Of a DNA stretch of 64,000 bases, positions 1 to 11,060 are shown one piece after another. Under the pieces are notes generated by a model that was given only the letters and a program-made list of their open reading frames with translations, was not told the origin of the DNA and ran no database searches. The stretch covers positions 184,652,108 to 184,716,107 of the forward strand of contig OZ038380.1 in the NCBI GenBank assembly GCA_964036045.1. The letters are read 5' to 3'. The DNA comes from Eutreptiella sp. 'Long Island Sound 2002' (Eukaryota; Euglenozoa; Euglenophyceae; Eutreptiales; Eutreptiaceae). Each line of letters begins with the position of its first letter. The first letter of the stretch is position 1. Position numbers and translations under genes: made by a program.

Positions 1-40
1 TTGTGTACGGATGCAGTTTTCACCCTTTGTCTGGCGTAAA

Positions 41-150
41 CGAGGATTTTGCGGCTTCGGCCTCCTATAAACCTCACCCTTCGTCTTCGTCTCTGTGTAC
101 AGGCGCGCCCACGTGCATCTGGATTTGCCAATTGCCCGCGATACGCAGCA
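41..150. repeat. dispersed repeat, copy 1
   Basis: A segment beginning ACGAGGATTTTGCGGCTTCG and running through TCTGTGTACAGGCGC to GGATTTGCCAATTGCC recurs at 5471-5590 in the same orientation with scattered substitutions. No convincing coding frame was seen. It is probably part of a decayed mobile element, since the second copy lies beside other duplicated transposon-like fragments. Confidence 0.6.
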
Positions 151-1040
151 AACACGCTTGACTATTGTGGGGAAGCCCGCGGTGTTGTTGTGAGAAACAT
201 TTGCGAAAACCAAAGGTGGCACTTGTGGACCCAGGTCCACTGGGACAGCGGGAGATACAGCGCAAAGGGGGAGCAAAAGCGACCCATGAAAACCCATGGG
301 CAGGGCTCATCGCAGTGGTACAGTCTTCGGCGGTGTCAGTTTCTGGGATAGGGGTTGTTGGAGATATCACAAGGAGAGGGAAAACGTCGCAACCAGGTCC
401 CACGCTGATCTATATGTGAACCACTGCTCATCTGGCGCGTTATGCGCCTGACAAACGCACCGTGCATGGAACGGCGCATGCAGATGCAGTTTGTTCTACA
501 AGTGTGTTGGGGGTTGACGCCCCGTTGAAAGCACCGTCAGGCGGGAGGATGCACGAAAAAGGGAAACGTGGGCACATTCAACACGAACAGCACAATAAGG
601 AAGCAAGAGATTACGGTCCGCAGAATAAACGCTGGGGTGTCCACATTCAAAGCAACATGTTGCATCCACTGCCGCAGGCACCAAGAACCGCTGTGGATCC
701 ACCTGCCGACAAAAGTGAAGGCGACTGATGGATCACGACACGCAACACGCGCCAAAGGACGGCATCGATGAGCTCCGAACTTGGACGCCAGTGGCAGAAC
801 TGCACCGAACCATGAACCGCAGCACATTGCAGGGACATACCCATCAGCTCTTTCCTCGACAAAGAGCGCAGACTCCTCAATGTCCACCACTTGGTATTGA
901 TCTGCAGGATGGGCAAGTAGGATTTGGTTATGGGCTGTTGAGGCTGAAACTGCTTCACCACCAACTGCTGCACTAACCCCTCCCCCCCCCCCCAGTAGAA
1001 CCCCCCGGGGGATACTATCGGTCTGGAATTTCTGGGGTCC
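150..1040. other. no recognisable gene
   Basis: Several open frames of 60-130 codons exist on both strands, but none carries a recognisable motif and none stands out over its shadows. A C11 run near 981-991 is the main landmark. Confidence 0.5.
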
Positions 1041-1088
1041 ACAGCGGGGTGATTTTAACCTGTGGGGGGGGGGGGGGGGGAGGGTATG

Positions 1089-1530
1089 ACGTCCCAGTCC
1101 CTATGGCAGATATTGTATTGCCTAGCATTCCTTGTGATGACAATGGTCCTGACATGTTTGACACAGCAGATACTGAAAGCATCTCTGATGGAGATGCTGC
1201 GGATCAGCTTGATGTGCTGATGATGATGAAGATGCTGATGGTGTCGCGGATGCTGAGTATAGTTGCACCCAGGGCTAGACACCGTTATTGAGCAGATGGA
1301 CGCCTTGGAAGCGTGGGAGCAGGCTGATCCAAGTCCTCTAGAAGTGCGTGCTGTAGGCGTTGATGATGATGATGCTGAAGCTGCCACTGATGATGCTGAA
1401 GTTGCCGCTGATGGTGCTGCAGATGTTGCTGATGGCGCTGAAGTTGCTCAGCAAGCTGCTGAAGTTGCCGAGGATGCTGCTGCACCTGTTGAATGTGCTG
1501 ATGGCGCTGAATGTGCTTAAAATCAGCCTG
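1089..1530 (+). pseudogene. acidic Asp/Ala-rich remnant, frameshifted
   Basis: Three frames, each open for part of the stretch, encode one continuous style of acidic sequence. Frame 2 reads ...DTADTESISDGDAADQ to about 1210, frame 1 then reads ADDDEDADGVADAEY to about 1275, and frame 3 gives an Asp/Ala/Val-rich run to the stop at 1518-1520. The DNA is an imperfect GATGCTGAT-type repeat, so frameshifts are easy. It could be the acidic C-terminal tail of a decayed transposase, or simply repeat DNA. No catalytic motif is visible. Confidence 0.3.
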
Positions 1531-1589
1531 GTGAAGCATTGGCTGCTAATGACCTCAACGTGGTGAAGCGAAAATCACCTCGCAGAGGT

Positions 1590-2050
1590 TGTTAGATCAA
1601 AGCCAGGCAGGCCCGTATATAGGGGGAAACGCCACCAACCCCCCCATTTTGGGCCTTTTTGGGCCTGTTTGCGTACCCTGCCCCAAGGGGTTGCATTGTT
1701 CGGTTAACCCCTTGTAAAATCATTATTTTGTCCAATAAACGCATCCCCCAATGAGTTTTTGGTCCGGACCCCCCCAGACCCCCCCCACTTGAAACCCACT
1801 TTTTGGAGCTTTTGAGGGAGGGGGGGGTGGGGGGATGGGGGGGTGGGGGGAGGGTCAAAAAATGACCCCCCCTTTTTTTGGGTCGAAAATCATGAATCTC
1901 TTGGTTTTTTTTTTATTTTGAGCCGAAAAAGTGTTTCTGGGTCCCGACTCCATGGGGTTTGTATGGGGCGGAGGGGGACGAGCGCTTTATGTAGTTTATG
2001 CACTTTTCAGCCATGTTTGCTATGTTGGCAGTTTTGGCGAGCTCGGTGAC
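1590..2050. repeat. G/C-tract-rich low-complexity stretch
   Basis: The stretch has multiple poly-C and poly-G runs, notably 1768-1790 and 1817-1855, separated by short unique pieces such as GGGCCTTTTTGGGCC. Nothing coding is seen. It resembles the C-capped short repeats found elsewhere in the window. Confidence 0.5.
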
Positions 2051-2222
2051 CCCATGGTACCCACTCTCAGGGGTTTGAGTGTGGATGTTGTGATAGTATA
2101 TGCCTACTAGGATACGAAAGGACGTTTTTTTGCAGTCTCTAGCCCTGCCGAGGGCCGGTCACAACCTATGCCAAAGACGCGAAATGACTGTTTCCACCAA
2201 TAATGGCCTACATGAGTGACTG

Positions 2223-2960
2223 GGCCGGTGCACAACCTGCTTCTACAGTTTTTCACCTTGGACAGCTCAAAAGTCGAAGTTTTCAAAACTTATTTTTTTG
2301 ATATTTTGATCACCTAAAATGACCATCCCACCTATGTAAAGCATGTTTCAGGCCGTATTTAGGTGTTTTTCACCCTATTTGGGCATTGGGCGTGCAGGGG
2401 GGGGGGGGTCTCCCAAGGGATTGGTACACAACCTGCTTATGCTGTTTTTCACCCTGGACAGCTCAAAAATCGAAGTTTTCAAAACTTATTTTTTCATACC
2501 GTGATCCCCTAAAATGACCATCCAAGGTATGCAAAGCATGTTTTAGGCCGTATTCATGTGTTTTTCACCCTATTTGGGCATTGGGCGTGCAGGGGGGGGG
2601 GGGTCTCCCAAGGGATTGGTACACAACCTACTAATGCAGTTTTTCACCCTGGACAGCTCAAAAATTGAAGTTTTCGAAATTAATTTTTTTGATACCGTGA
2701 TCACCAAAAATGACCATCCAAGGTATGTAAAGCATGTTTTAGGCCGTATTCATGTGTTTTTCACCCTATTTGGGTATTGGGTGCAGGGGGGGGGGGGTCA
2801 AACGGGATTAGTACACAACCTACTTATGCAGCTTTTCACCCTGGACAGCTCAAAAATCGAAGTTTCCGAAACTTATATTGTGATCACCTAAAATGACCAT
2901 CCAAGGTATGTAAAGCATGTTTTAGCCCGTGTTTATGTAGTTTTTACCCTATTTTGGGTG
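2223..2960. repeat. tandem repeat, four units of about 190 bp
   Basis: Four head-to-tail units each contain GGTACACAACCTGCTTATGC, TTTTTCACCCTGGACAGCTC, AAAATGACCATCCA and GTAAAGCATGTTTTAGGCCG. Units start near 2223, 2424, 2613 and 2804, and most are separated by a G10-G12 run. They differ by substitutions and small indels. A single relative lies at about 51040-51230, so the unit is also dispersed. Confidence 0.85.
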
Positions 2961-3105
2961 TCAATTTCCAAGAAGTTTCCAAACATTTCCAAACGTTTCC
3001 AAGACGTTTCCCAACGTTTCCAGAAGTTTCCAAGAATTTTCCAAACTTTTTCAAAAGTTTCCAAGACGTTTCCAAAAGTTTCCAAAAGTTTCCAAGACGA
3101 CCCGG
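2960..3105. repeat. GTTTCCAA minisatellite
   Basis: An imperfect array of 9-12 bp units of the type GTTTCCAAGA, GTTTCCAAAC and GTTTCCCAAC follows directly on the 190-bp tandem repeat. The open frames reading through it on both strands (Phe/Ser/Lys/Val repeats) are products of the repeat, not genes. Confidence 0.85.
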
Positions 3106-3279
3106 AACACTCCATTTTGAGGGTTAAAAAGAGTGTGAGTTTGGGGGAGCAATTCTATTGCCCTCGGCAAGTCCACCTCTCAGAGAATCTACCCCAGGCA
3201 ACTCGCTCTGTCAACACCCCTATGCACCTTAATGCCCATTTTTTTCAGTCGAGGTGGCGCAGAGTCCCAGAGACAAATT

Positions 3280-3558
3280 TCTTGGGGGTTGCAAGCGCTG
3301 CAACTTCATGCTGCGCACCAATTTGGTGGCTGTCCAGGAGACAAGAAGCCGTCCAAGAACGCGATCAAGAGACGGCTGCACATTGGGAACAAGGAGTTGA
3401 AGGATTGGATAACGAAGGAGAAGGATCTATGAAGGCTATTGCCCACACCCTAAATTCTAAATTTGCTTCTCGCTGTTGCCTGCAAGGTGGAGGGGGTAAA
3501 ATAAAGTATCCTACGCTAAATACGGATTTGAATGAATATTGGAAGGTCAATAAGGTTG

Positions 3559-3619
<61 letters not shown>

Positions 3620-4598
3620 CCACATGGGACCCTGAGCAGTAGGTGACAGATTTTGCCAAAAAGAATAATATCCCCGTTGGATTTGATGTGACTCAGTGGA
3701 TTCTGTGGTGGAAAAAACGTGAAAACCAGGTTCTTTCCTTGGAGAAACGCCAATCGACCAACACAGAGTCCCAGATTGAGCGAGAGGCATATTCTTTTCA
3801 CCACTTTGTTCAGTGTGCACATATCATAGTACTTTAAAATTCACAATCAAGACATATGTAACACCGATGAGATGCCCTTCAGTTTGACAGGTCACATGAA
3901 ACATGAAATCAAAATTTTAGCGGATCAAGGGACACCAAATGATGTGGGATTCTCCTTGTTCACATTCAAAGATTTCATGACAGTGGTGTTGACCACACGG
4001 TGTGTGCCATAAGAAAACACATCTCAGCAGCTGATGCCTCCCATTCTGATTTTTCCAGTGAAGGGTAAGCCCCAGGAAACTGCTTTGTGTGATAAGTGTG
4101 TGATTGTCACGCAAAAGGCCTGTGGTGTTGTGTATGGACAATGGTGTGTCCAGAAGTACATTCAGAAATGGAACTGTGGCAAGCCACGCCTGGTGGTCTG
4201 AAATTGCTGGTATGAAATTGCTGGTATATGATTCTGCCTCCTCACACCTTGCAAGGCATGTGCTGCAGGAGTTTGAGGGTGTCGCAACGAGGAATGTTGT
4301 TGTGCCTAGTGGGCTGACACCAATCCTGCAACACATTGCCTTTGTGTTTCGCCATCAGTACCAGGTTCTGGGCCATGAATGGGAAACAGTGCATCCGACA
4401 ACAAAGCTAAACGCAGCGCCATACAGCATTCTGGCTATCAGGTTGTGTGCTGCGGCCTGGCAGAAGACCCTACGGGCTGTGGATGTGCCCAAATCATTTC
4501 TGAAATCGGGCTACCTGTGGCCTAATGATGACAGGTCCCATATTGCTCTGAGGGGGCTGTCCAAGGATAAGGTTTGCCCTGAGAATGCTTTTCATTGA
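3280..4598 (+). pseudogene. decayed pogo-like (DDE_1) transposase
   Basis: Pieces of one transposase lie in order but in different frames. A helix-turn-helix-like segment (AIKRRLHIGNKELKDW, about 3360-3410, frame 1) is followed by KYPTLNTDLNEYW (about 3505-3545, frame 3) and VTQWILWWKKRENQ (about 3690-3730), matching the CENP-B/Tc5-type second DNA-binding domain. NTDEMPFSL (about 3858) carries the probable first catalytic Asp. MPPILIF (about 4033) and DSASSH (about 4225, second Asp) follow, then PSGLTPILQ (about 4300) and CAAAWQK...SFLKSGY near the end. This order is that of pogo/Tigger/Jerky DDE transposases. A (GA)n array at 3563-3617, several frameshifts and in-frame stops make it non-functional. 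The part from 4104 to the stop at 4596-4598 is one open frame of 164 codons. Confidence 0.75.
3563..3617. repeat. (GA)n microsatellite
   Basis: About 27 GA dinucleotides without interruption lie inside the decayed transposase, between its two DNA-binding halves. Confidence 0.95.
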
Positions 4599-4842
4599 TT
4601 TTGCTGCTCAGGCTGTTGAGGAGCCCACAAGCGGGCCCCCAGCCGGCACAGCGCTTGTTCTGTGTGTTCAATTCTGGGGCACAAGGTGCGGGGGGTTTAC
4701 AATCTGAAATTTCTGAGGCCCTGGAGGGGGGTTGTTTTAACCGAGGGGGGAGGGGGGTTATGGGGGGGGAGTTAGTGTGTGTGTGGGGGGGGGGGGGGTT
4801 ACCCTATTTGGTGTCAACAGTGATTTTGCATCTCTCATACGG

Positions 4843-5070
4843 CCCATGGCTTGCCCTAGGTGGGGTTAGAAGCTGCAAAACACTTTCTTTTTGCATCCTA
4901 CCATGGGTATACCGTCACATTATTCCCAATGCTACCCCTCTAGACGGCTACCACATGGTTGCGGGGGCTGCCAAAAGTGCTGTCGGCACTTGTCTTTACA
5001 AACATGGCAGATTTCAGTGCAGACAGTGCTTTGTGCGTGGACATCCCTATCACAGGGTCCCCGTAGCATA
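4843..5070 (+). pseudogene. transposon-like coding fragment, copy 1
   Basis: A frame reading ...FCILPWVY...GYHMVAGAAKSAV...CRQCFVRGHP resembles a second fragment at 5642-5842 (FCILLLVY...GYYRVTKAAKNAM...CMNCIGAHP). The DNA also aligns, sharing GGCCC-TGGC and TTTTTGCATCCTAC. The paired Cys residues suggest a zinc-binding segment. The family was not recognised; both copies are fragments of something once coding, probably a mobile element. Confidence 0.4.
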
Positions 5071-5470
5071 CGATAGCTCTGATATGGCTCGCCCTGTGCT
5101 CGCATGCACCTAGTCGAGTGTTTTGGTGCTTAGACAAGGAGTGGGATCTGAATGCCAGGAAGGGGGACCAAGCACCAAACTGTTTGTTGATCCCAATTTT
5201 TGCTGGCAAACCCAAACAATCGAAATCAGGGTGGTTCGGCTGTCAGTTCTGGCCCACATGCGCTGCAGGTTCGAAACTGTCAGCCGTGGTTCTAAAACTG
5301 ATGGTCAGTAAGCCTGAAAATAGAAAAAGAAGTGCTTGAAAGCAGCAGTGGTGCCAAAAATTCCTTTTCACTTCGCGCTGTGCACAGCACCAGGCATGGG
5401 GGAAATACATAACGAGGGCCTAAAAAAATGCTTTACATAAGATGTTTGACCGTTGTCACAATGTCAAAAA

Positions 5471-5590
5471 ACGAGGATTTTCCGGCTTCGGCCTCCTACA
5501 AACTTCATCCTTCGTCCTAGTCTCTGTGTACAGGCGCAGACCTCCCCATGGCTGCCTCTGCTCTGGATTTGCCAATTGCCAGTGAAACAC
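5471..5590. repeat. dispersed repeat, copy 2
   Basis: Second copy of the sequence at 41-150, same orientation, with several substitutions and an insertion of about 15 bp before GGATTTGCCAATTGCC. Confidence 0.6.
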
Positions 5591-5641
5591 AACGATCATA
5601 GATAGAGCAGATACACGAATGTATGCAAGTGCGGCATAGAT

Positions 5642-5842
5642 AACCAAAGTTTCAAATGGGCCCTGGCGGCCCCTAGAGAGGGTTAGAGGCTTCAAAACAC
5701 GCCTTTTGCATCCTACTATTAGTATACATCCTACCCATCTACGAGGGTTACTACAGAGTCACCAAAGCCGCCAAAAACGCCATGACAAAAACAGCATGCA
5801 TGAACTGCATTGGCGCTCATCCCAAGGGCCGCCTGACCAAAC
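5642..5842 (+). pseudogene. transposon-like coding fragment, copy 2
   Basis: This fragment parallels the one at 4843-5070. It keeps a Phe-Cys-Ile-Leu start, a Gly-Tyr-(Tyr/His) step, an Ala-Ala-Lys-(Asn/Ser)-Ala core and a Cys-x2-Cys pair followed by His-Pro. It ends at a stop shortly after 5842. The protein family is not recognised. Confidence 0.35.
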
Positions 5843-5849
5843 CACAGAG

Positions 5850-6755
5850 TTGAAAAATCTTTTGGATCAAACTCGAAAAATTCCAAAAAAATTTATGCTT
5901 TCCAGGTCAAAAAAAGGGGGTTCCATTACCAGCCTCCTCCCCATCCTAGCCAAATTTGGGAAATCGGACCAACCGGCGAGTTTTCGGCCACAAACTTGAG
6001 AATCCCCTAGTGCGCAGATGCTGATCAAGAACCCCCCCCCCGCCCACACACACCAAAAAAACCAGTGGCATACCCGGACCAACAAACCCCCCAAAATGCC
6101 AAAACGCCATAGGTGCTTTCTCACGGCCTGGTTGATCTAAACGACACCTGGCGATATGACTTGTTCTAAGCGATTGCCCACCTGGTGGTTTTCATTTCGC
6201 CTCAAACGAATGCGTGGACACCCAAAACACAGCCAGACTGGGCAACTGATGCCACGCAGTCGCAAAAGCTTCCTCTGCAGCTGCCAAGTGCCTCCTTGCC
6301 TGTATCAGTATCTCTCATCTGTCAGAACCACCAAGACCTCATGGTCGAAACAAGATAGTCGCATGCACGTATTGGTATTTGCAACTATTGGCGGAAGATG
6401 GACCCTCAGCTTCGCATTGGCATCTTCCGCACTAAGGGCCCCCTAAAGTTGCGACTTCTTTGCCTGCCCTTTCTAAACGCTGCCATATTTCTTAGGAACC
6501 TTTTCCCGCCCTTCGTTTTGCATGTATTTATTTTTGGCCGATTTTCAACAAACACTCCCGTGCATGATGCACTGGCGCCACACCAGTAATAGTGAGCTGC
6601 ATGATGGGGTGCTGCTTGTGCGTAAGCACTGCCTGACACGGGTATGGCATGACATCTTTGCCTGGCAGCACAAACTCGCACAAAGCCACAAACTTGTTCT
6701 GGTAGTTCAGGGTGCAATCGGCGCCCTATAAAGAGTGTGGGGCTGAGTAGTGGCA
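5850..6755. other. no recognisable gene
   Basis: Weak coding-like stretches occur on the plus strand (about 6156-6446 and 6522-6731), but the frame changes often and no motif is recognisable. They may be decayed transposon DNA. The run CCCCCCCCCGCCC lies near 6034. Confidence 0.4.
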
Positions 6756-7145
6756 CACTAACATGCCCCACACCACACCACACTGCACTGCACCACATGA
6801 CGCCCCACCACTTTACACAAGACACTACATCACAGCAAATCACCAAATGACACGGCACCATCGAACGCCTCATCAAAACTGGCCCCACACCCAACCCGTG
6901 CCCAACTATTCCCACCCAATCCTACCCCACCCTGCGGTACCAACCCCGCCCTTCCCAACCCGACCCACCCCAACCGGACCATACCACACCATGCCAAACC
7001 ACGCCACGCCATGCTGCACCACAGCCCCTGGAACATGTTGCAACATGTTGCAACAGCCCATCGTTGCAAAGTGTTGCGGGGGCTGCTGCAACATGTTGCA
7101 ACGTCACCACATCACGCCACACCACACCACACCACACCGTGCTGG
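6756..7145. repeat. CACCA-type minisatellite with palindromic core
   Basis: Imperfect pentanucleotide repeats (CACCA, CCCAA, CCACA) run for nearly 400 bp. At 7031-7100 they enclose a nested palindromic motif, GCAACATGTTGCAAC, present three times. The His/Pro/Thr-rich translations are products of the repeat. Confidence 0.8.
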
Positions 7146-7511
7146 ACCATAGCTCCGCTCCATTTCACATCCCATGCATTCGGTAGGGCATACACAGTGG
7201 TGCGCATGCAGTGAAGGAAAATGTTTGGTGATGTATGTTGCCATCAAATGGGCCGAAATTGGCGAAATATTACAAACGCAATTTCATCAACGGGGATAAT
7301 CAACCAGGCTGTTCGAGATCAAGGGGCTTGATCCGCAGGTAGATGAAGGTGGCCAGCCCAATTAATCCAACGGCCTTGATCAATCCACCGGATCATCCCA
7401 CAACAAGGCAACATTGATCAGCCCCGTTGATGAGCCCTCGAAGAATCAACAATCCGGTTGGTTGGGTATCGTGGGTAGGACCGCACCGGCAAGGGTGTGC
7501 GTCACGGAAGG

Positions 7512-7625
7512 GAAGGGGGGGGTCTGGGACCAAAAAGTTTGTGTACCAAAAATGGCCGTAAAAAGTTTTGCAAACTTCGTTTTTTCCCACTATGGTCCCT
7601 TTGGTCTGGAGGGGGGGGGGTCCTA
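7512..7625 (-). repeat. C-capped dispersed repeat (family A), reverse copy
   Basis: Read on the minus strand, a poly-C tract is followed by CCAGACCAAAGGGACCATAG, GGGAAAAAACGAAGTTTGC, GGCCATTTTTGGTACACAAA and a second poly-C tract. The same order occurs at 56643-56769, 52024-52135 and 61818-61939. Each copy is about 110-130 bp with poly-C on both ends of the same strand. No coding capacity. Confidence 0.75.
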
Positions 7626-8029
7626 GGGGGGGGGGGGGCGGGGGTGACCCTCCTCCTTGAAAAAATTAAGCACAGGCCTGCGCACGGGGCAACTCAATCA
7701 AATTGCTACACCACGACGAGGTTCACCAAAAGACAGCCGCCTGTGTACAGGGAGCCCAATTACCACTTCCTCCAACTATCTATTGTTCCTGGAATCACCA
7801 CATATGGGACTCAACCGACCCCCTTGGCACCCCACATCCCCCAAGAAGCAAATGTTTCGTCCAATAATGATCAACCGAGCGCAGTTTCACACGAGGGCAG
7901 GACCAAGCCAAGAACCCAAGATCCCAGCCCGAAGAATGCGAAAAGTCAAATTATCGGTGAATCCTTTTGCACCGAAGGGCTAGCCAAGAGCACCAATGTG
8001 AACAAACTATGGGGAGACCCCGACCGGGA

Positions 8030-8110
8030 ATAGGGGTGTTTTTGGCAATGCAAAGTGTCCCCATGCCCGGAATAGGGGTGTTTTTGGCAGTGCAAAGTGT
8101 CCCCGTGCCC
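8030..8110. repeat. tandem duplication of about 42 bp
   Basis: Two adjacent copies share GGAATAGGGGTGTTTTTGGC and TGCAAAGTGTCCCC and differ by one or two bases. Confidence 0.9.
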
Positions 8111-11060
8111 CAAGATTAGATCCGTGCCAAATCGGAAGGTGTTCCGATTGCAGTCCCAATTGTGCATTGGGTAGCGAAGGCGAGAACAAAGAAGTAATGA
8201 AACATGAGACACAAGCCTTTCTGTGAGAATGGTGATGAGGGTACAAACCACGGTGCATGAGCGGGCATGCAAGGTTCCCACTAGGTTGAACATGGCAAAC
8301 AATCGCATGGCACAACTGTATCCATTCCTGCACATCACGGCAAACACTTGAAAGCCAACCCCCCGCCCCCCAAGTTCCCAGTGTGAGGTTACATGAAGCA
8401 CATGGTGAAACTTGTGATCTCATGTTAAATATGGCACTACAGCCAACCGGGCCTTTTTGTTTCCACCCTCTTTCCTTTGCTGCGTATGTTGTCTAGCTTG
8501 GGAGGCTTGCGGGATTGGCCCCGTGAGGGCTAGGTATGTATGGCCATCGGTGCCAGCCGGCAAGGGGAGGGGTGAGCATGTATGGTACAAAGAGAAAGGG
8601 GAGTAGGTGTCATGAAAGGGCATGTGCACAGAGTCCTGTAAACGACTAGAGATGAAAAAAGCAGCGTTTTGGCGCCTAGTGAACTTGGCGAGCTCCGAAA
8701 AGCGCATGGTATTGAGTAGCCTGTTGGACAACTCCTCACGTATGGCCCCATGCGCCTTTGGTGGCACGGAGGAACAATGCCCTAATGTAGAGAACCCCCC
8801 CAAAGCACCGAACACAAGGGGTGTAAGAAAGCTTTCACTCGTCATCAACGCCCTTCCTCGACCCCCTTCATCGACCCCCGCAACCACACGCCCATTCGCC
8901 CTCTTCGTCCCACCCTCAATGGTCCCGTTGATCAGGCCCCTCAGAAATGCGAATGCCTTCAAGAATCGTTGGACTTCGACCCTACGCCACTTCGCGCAAG
9001 AGCCCACCTCCCGGAGTGAGCTCTGCGGTCAAGGCCCATGCCCGAATGCTAGTGTGCATCTTTAAATTGCCAATGTTGTATGGTCGTTGGTGCGCGGTTT
9101 TTGTTTCATCTTTCAATGGATGGTGGACAAGTATTTGATGACATCTCACATTCGTATGCTTGCTCATTTCATGGGAATTCACAACGGACACATTACCTAA
9201 TAGCGAATAACAACTACAAAATAGGTATATCCACGCTCAGTCCTGTACTTTTACAACATGGACCGAATCCCTCGACCAACCCCTAGACTCATAGCCGTAT
9301 GGGGCGTTTCAGACATACCGCCGGCCCATGGGCACTATTGTACATGATAGAGAGGATAGCACCCTCCCAAAGCTCGGCGTTCACGGTGTGCAAGAACCTA
9401 CGATGCGCGGGAAGTGCAAAGAGACCCGTGTACTCCTGAAATGAAGGCTTCCAACTCAATGGGGCTCGGAATACAAACCTTGTTGTATTCCGAGGGATGT
9501 GGTCGAGTAAAACCAATCCACGCCGGCTTGGGGGAATGGGTTGGCATCAAAAATGAAAATCATCGACCAGGGGCATTCGGAAAGATGAAAACCCACCCTC
9601 AACACCGTCAAAAGGCTTTTCCTCTACACTTCGCGCACCACTGCCATGACACTCTGGGAGCTCTCCGAAAAAACTGCCCCAAATTGCCCCGTGCTTTCTT
9701 TGTGTCCACTAAAGATGCAGTGCTCTGCCTGCAGTAGATAAAGATATTTGTCGTGATGGAGAGTCAGCCGGTGCATAACAATCCATGCGTGGGCTACCAA
9801 CTTTTCTTGGTCTCCCTTTCAGCGAACGGTTTTCTGCTTGGGTATCGTCCCATTACATCCATCCTTCTGGGCTTATTGCGGAGTAGGATTGTACCCGCCC
9901 GTCAACTTGGGTTTTGCACAAAGACATGATGTCAACGGTGTTTTTCGGTTGAAAAATAAAACGGACAAAAGTTGCGTCACCGAAACCGGCATTCTTTGGT
10001 GGCTGAGAAAACAGGTCACAGTGTGCTCCGTATCAAAGAAGTATAAGACCCAGTTCAAAAAGACCACTGTATAAGACCCACCCGACATGGCTCAGGGGAA
10101 AAAAATTATAAGACCCGGGTCTACAGTCGGGGGGGAGGGAGTATGTTGCTAGAGGGCCAAGAGGGGCAGGACGAGTGCAAACACCAAGGGTGTGCATTAT
10201 GTACAGTTTCCGTGCGAAAGACAACCAAAATGCCGGCGCAAGTGTGAGATATGCACGAGTGCAAGGTGGTACAGTTGACGGGCGGGTACAATAGCTTGTG
10301 TGGTTGAACGGGGCCTACAAGAATGGCCGAGTACCAGTTGTCAATTTGATGGCATGCCAACCAAAACATCCCAATCGGGGAGTGCCTCTCAAAAGTAAGG
10401 ATGCATTAATCGCACGAATGGGAATTGCACATTCAGCATACGTGAGGAGCACACTCGTCGTTTTTTCGCTAGCAAAAGAACTACCAATAAGAATGCTAAG
10501 CAGCCACACGTAGGTCCACATGAGAACACACGGCATAGTGCTAGAAGAAAGAGCGTTGCATATGTGGACATGAGTTGCTCCAAAGGGGGGGCTTGTGTTT
10601 TGATGCGAGGGAGAAATGAGGGCCCAAGCGTTTGCAGTGTCAACTTGCTCTATATCAATCGCATTTGATGGAATTCATAGCGTCTCCGCTCTCCTCAACA
10701 ATGCATGATTTGCATGGTTGAAAAGTGCATGATCAATGGAAAATATGTTGTCACCAAGTTGAACCGAGAACACATCAAAAAAGGCCAAACGCAATGTTGC
10801 CGGTTTCGTTCGCCGCATCGTCTCGCACGTGCACATCAACTTGTAGGATGTCCCCTCAACTAACATGTCACCGGCCTCGTCTCGAAACATGTTCCTCCGG
10901 GCTGAAGATGAAAAAGGTTTTAACACTTTCCCTTGGTCCGTAGGCTTCTTTGCCTCGCATGGGCTCTGTAGTCGGGACAAGAGTCGAGACACACGCGTAG
11001 GAATCGTCAGTGGCAAAGGCACAAGAGAAAGGCCATAGTTGCAGTACATGACAGAAAATG
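8110..11060. other. unresolved region with coding-like minus-strand fragments
   Basis: Minus-strand frames at 8420-9007 (195 codons), 9289-9516 and 10675-11049 have fairly natural composition (the last includes MFRDEAGDMLVEG and LRLAFFDVFSVQLGDNIF). They are interrupted by stops and frame changes and match nothing recognised. A decayed transposon or an old gene read from right to left is possible. Confidence 0.3.
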
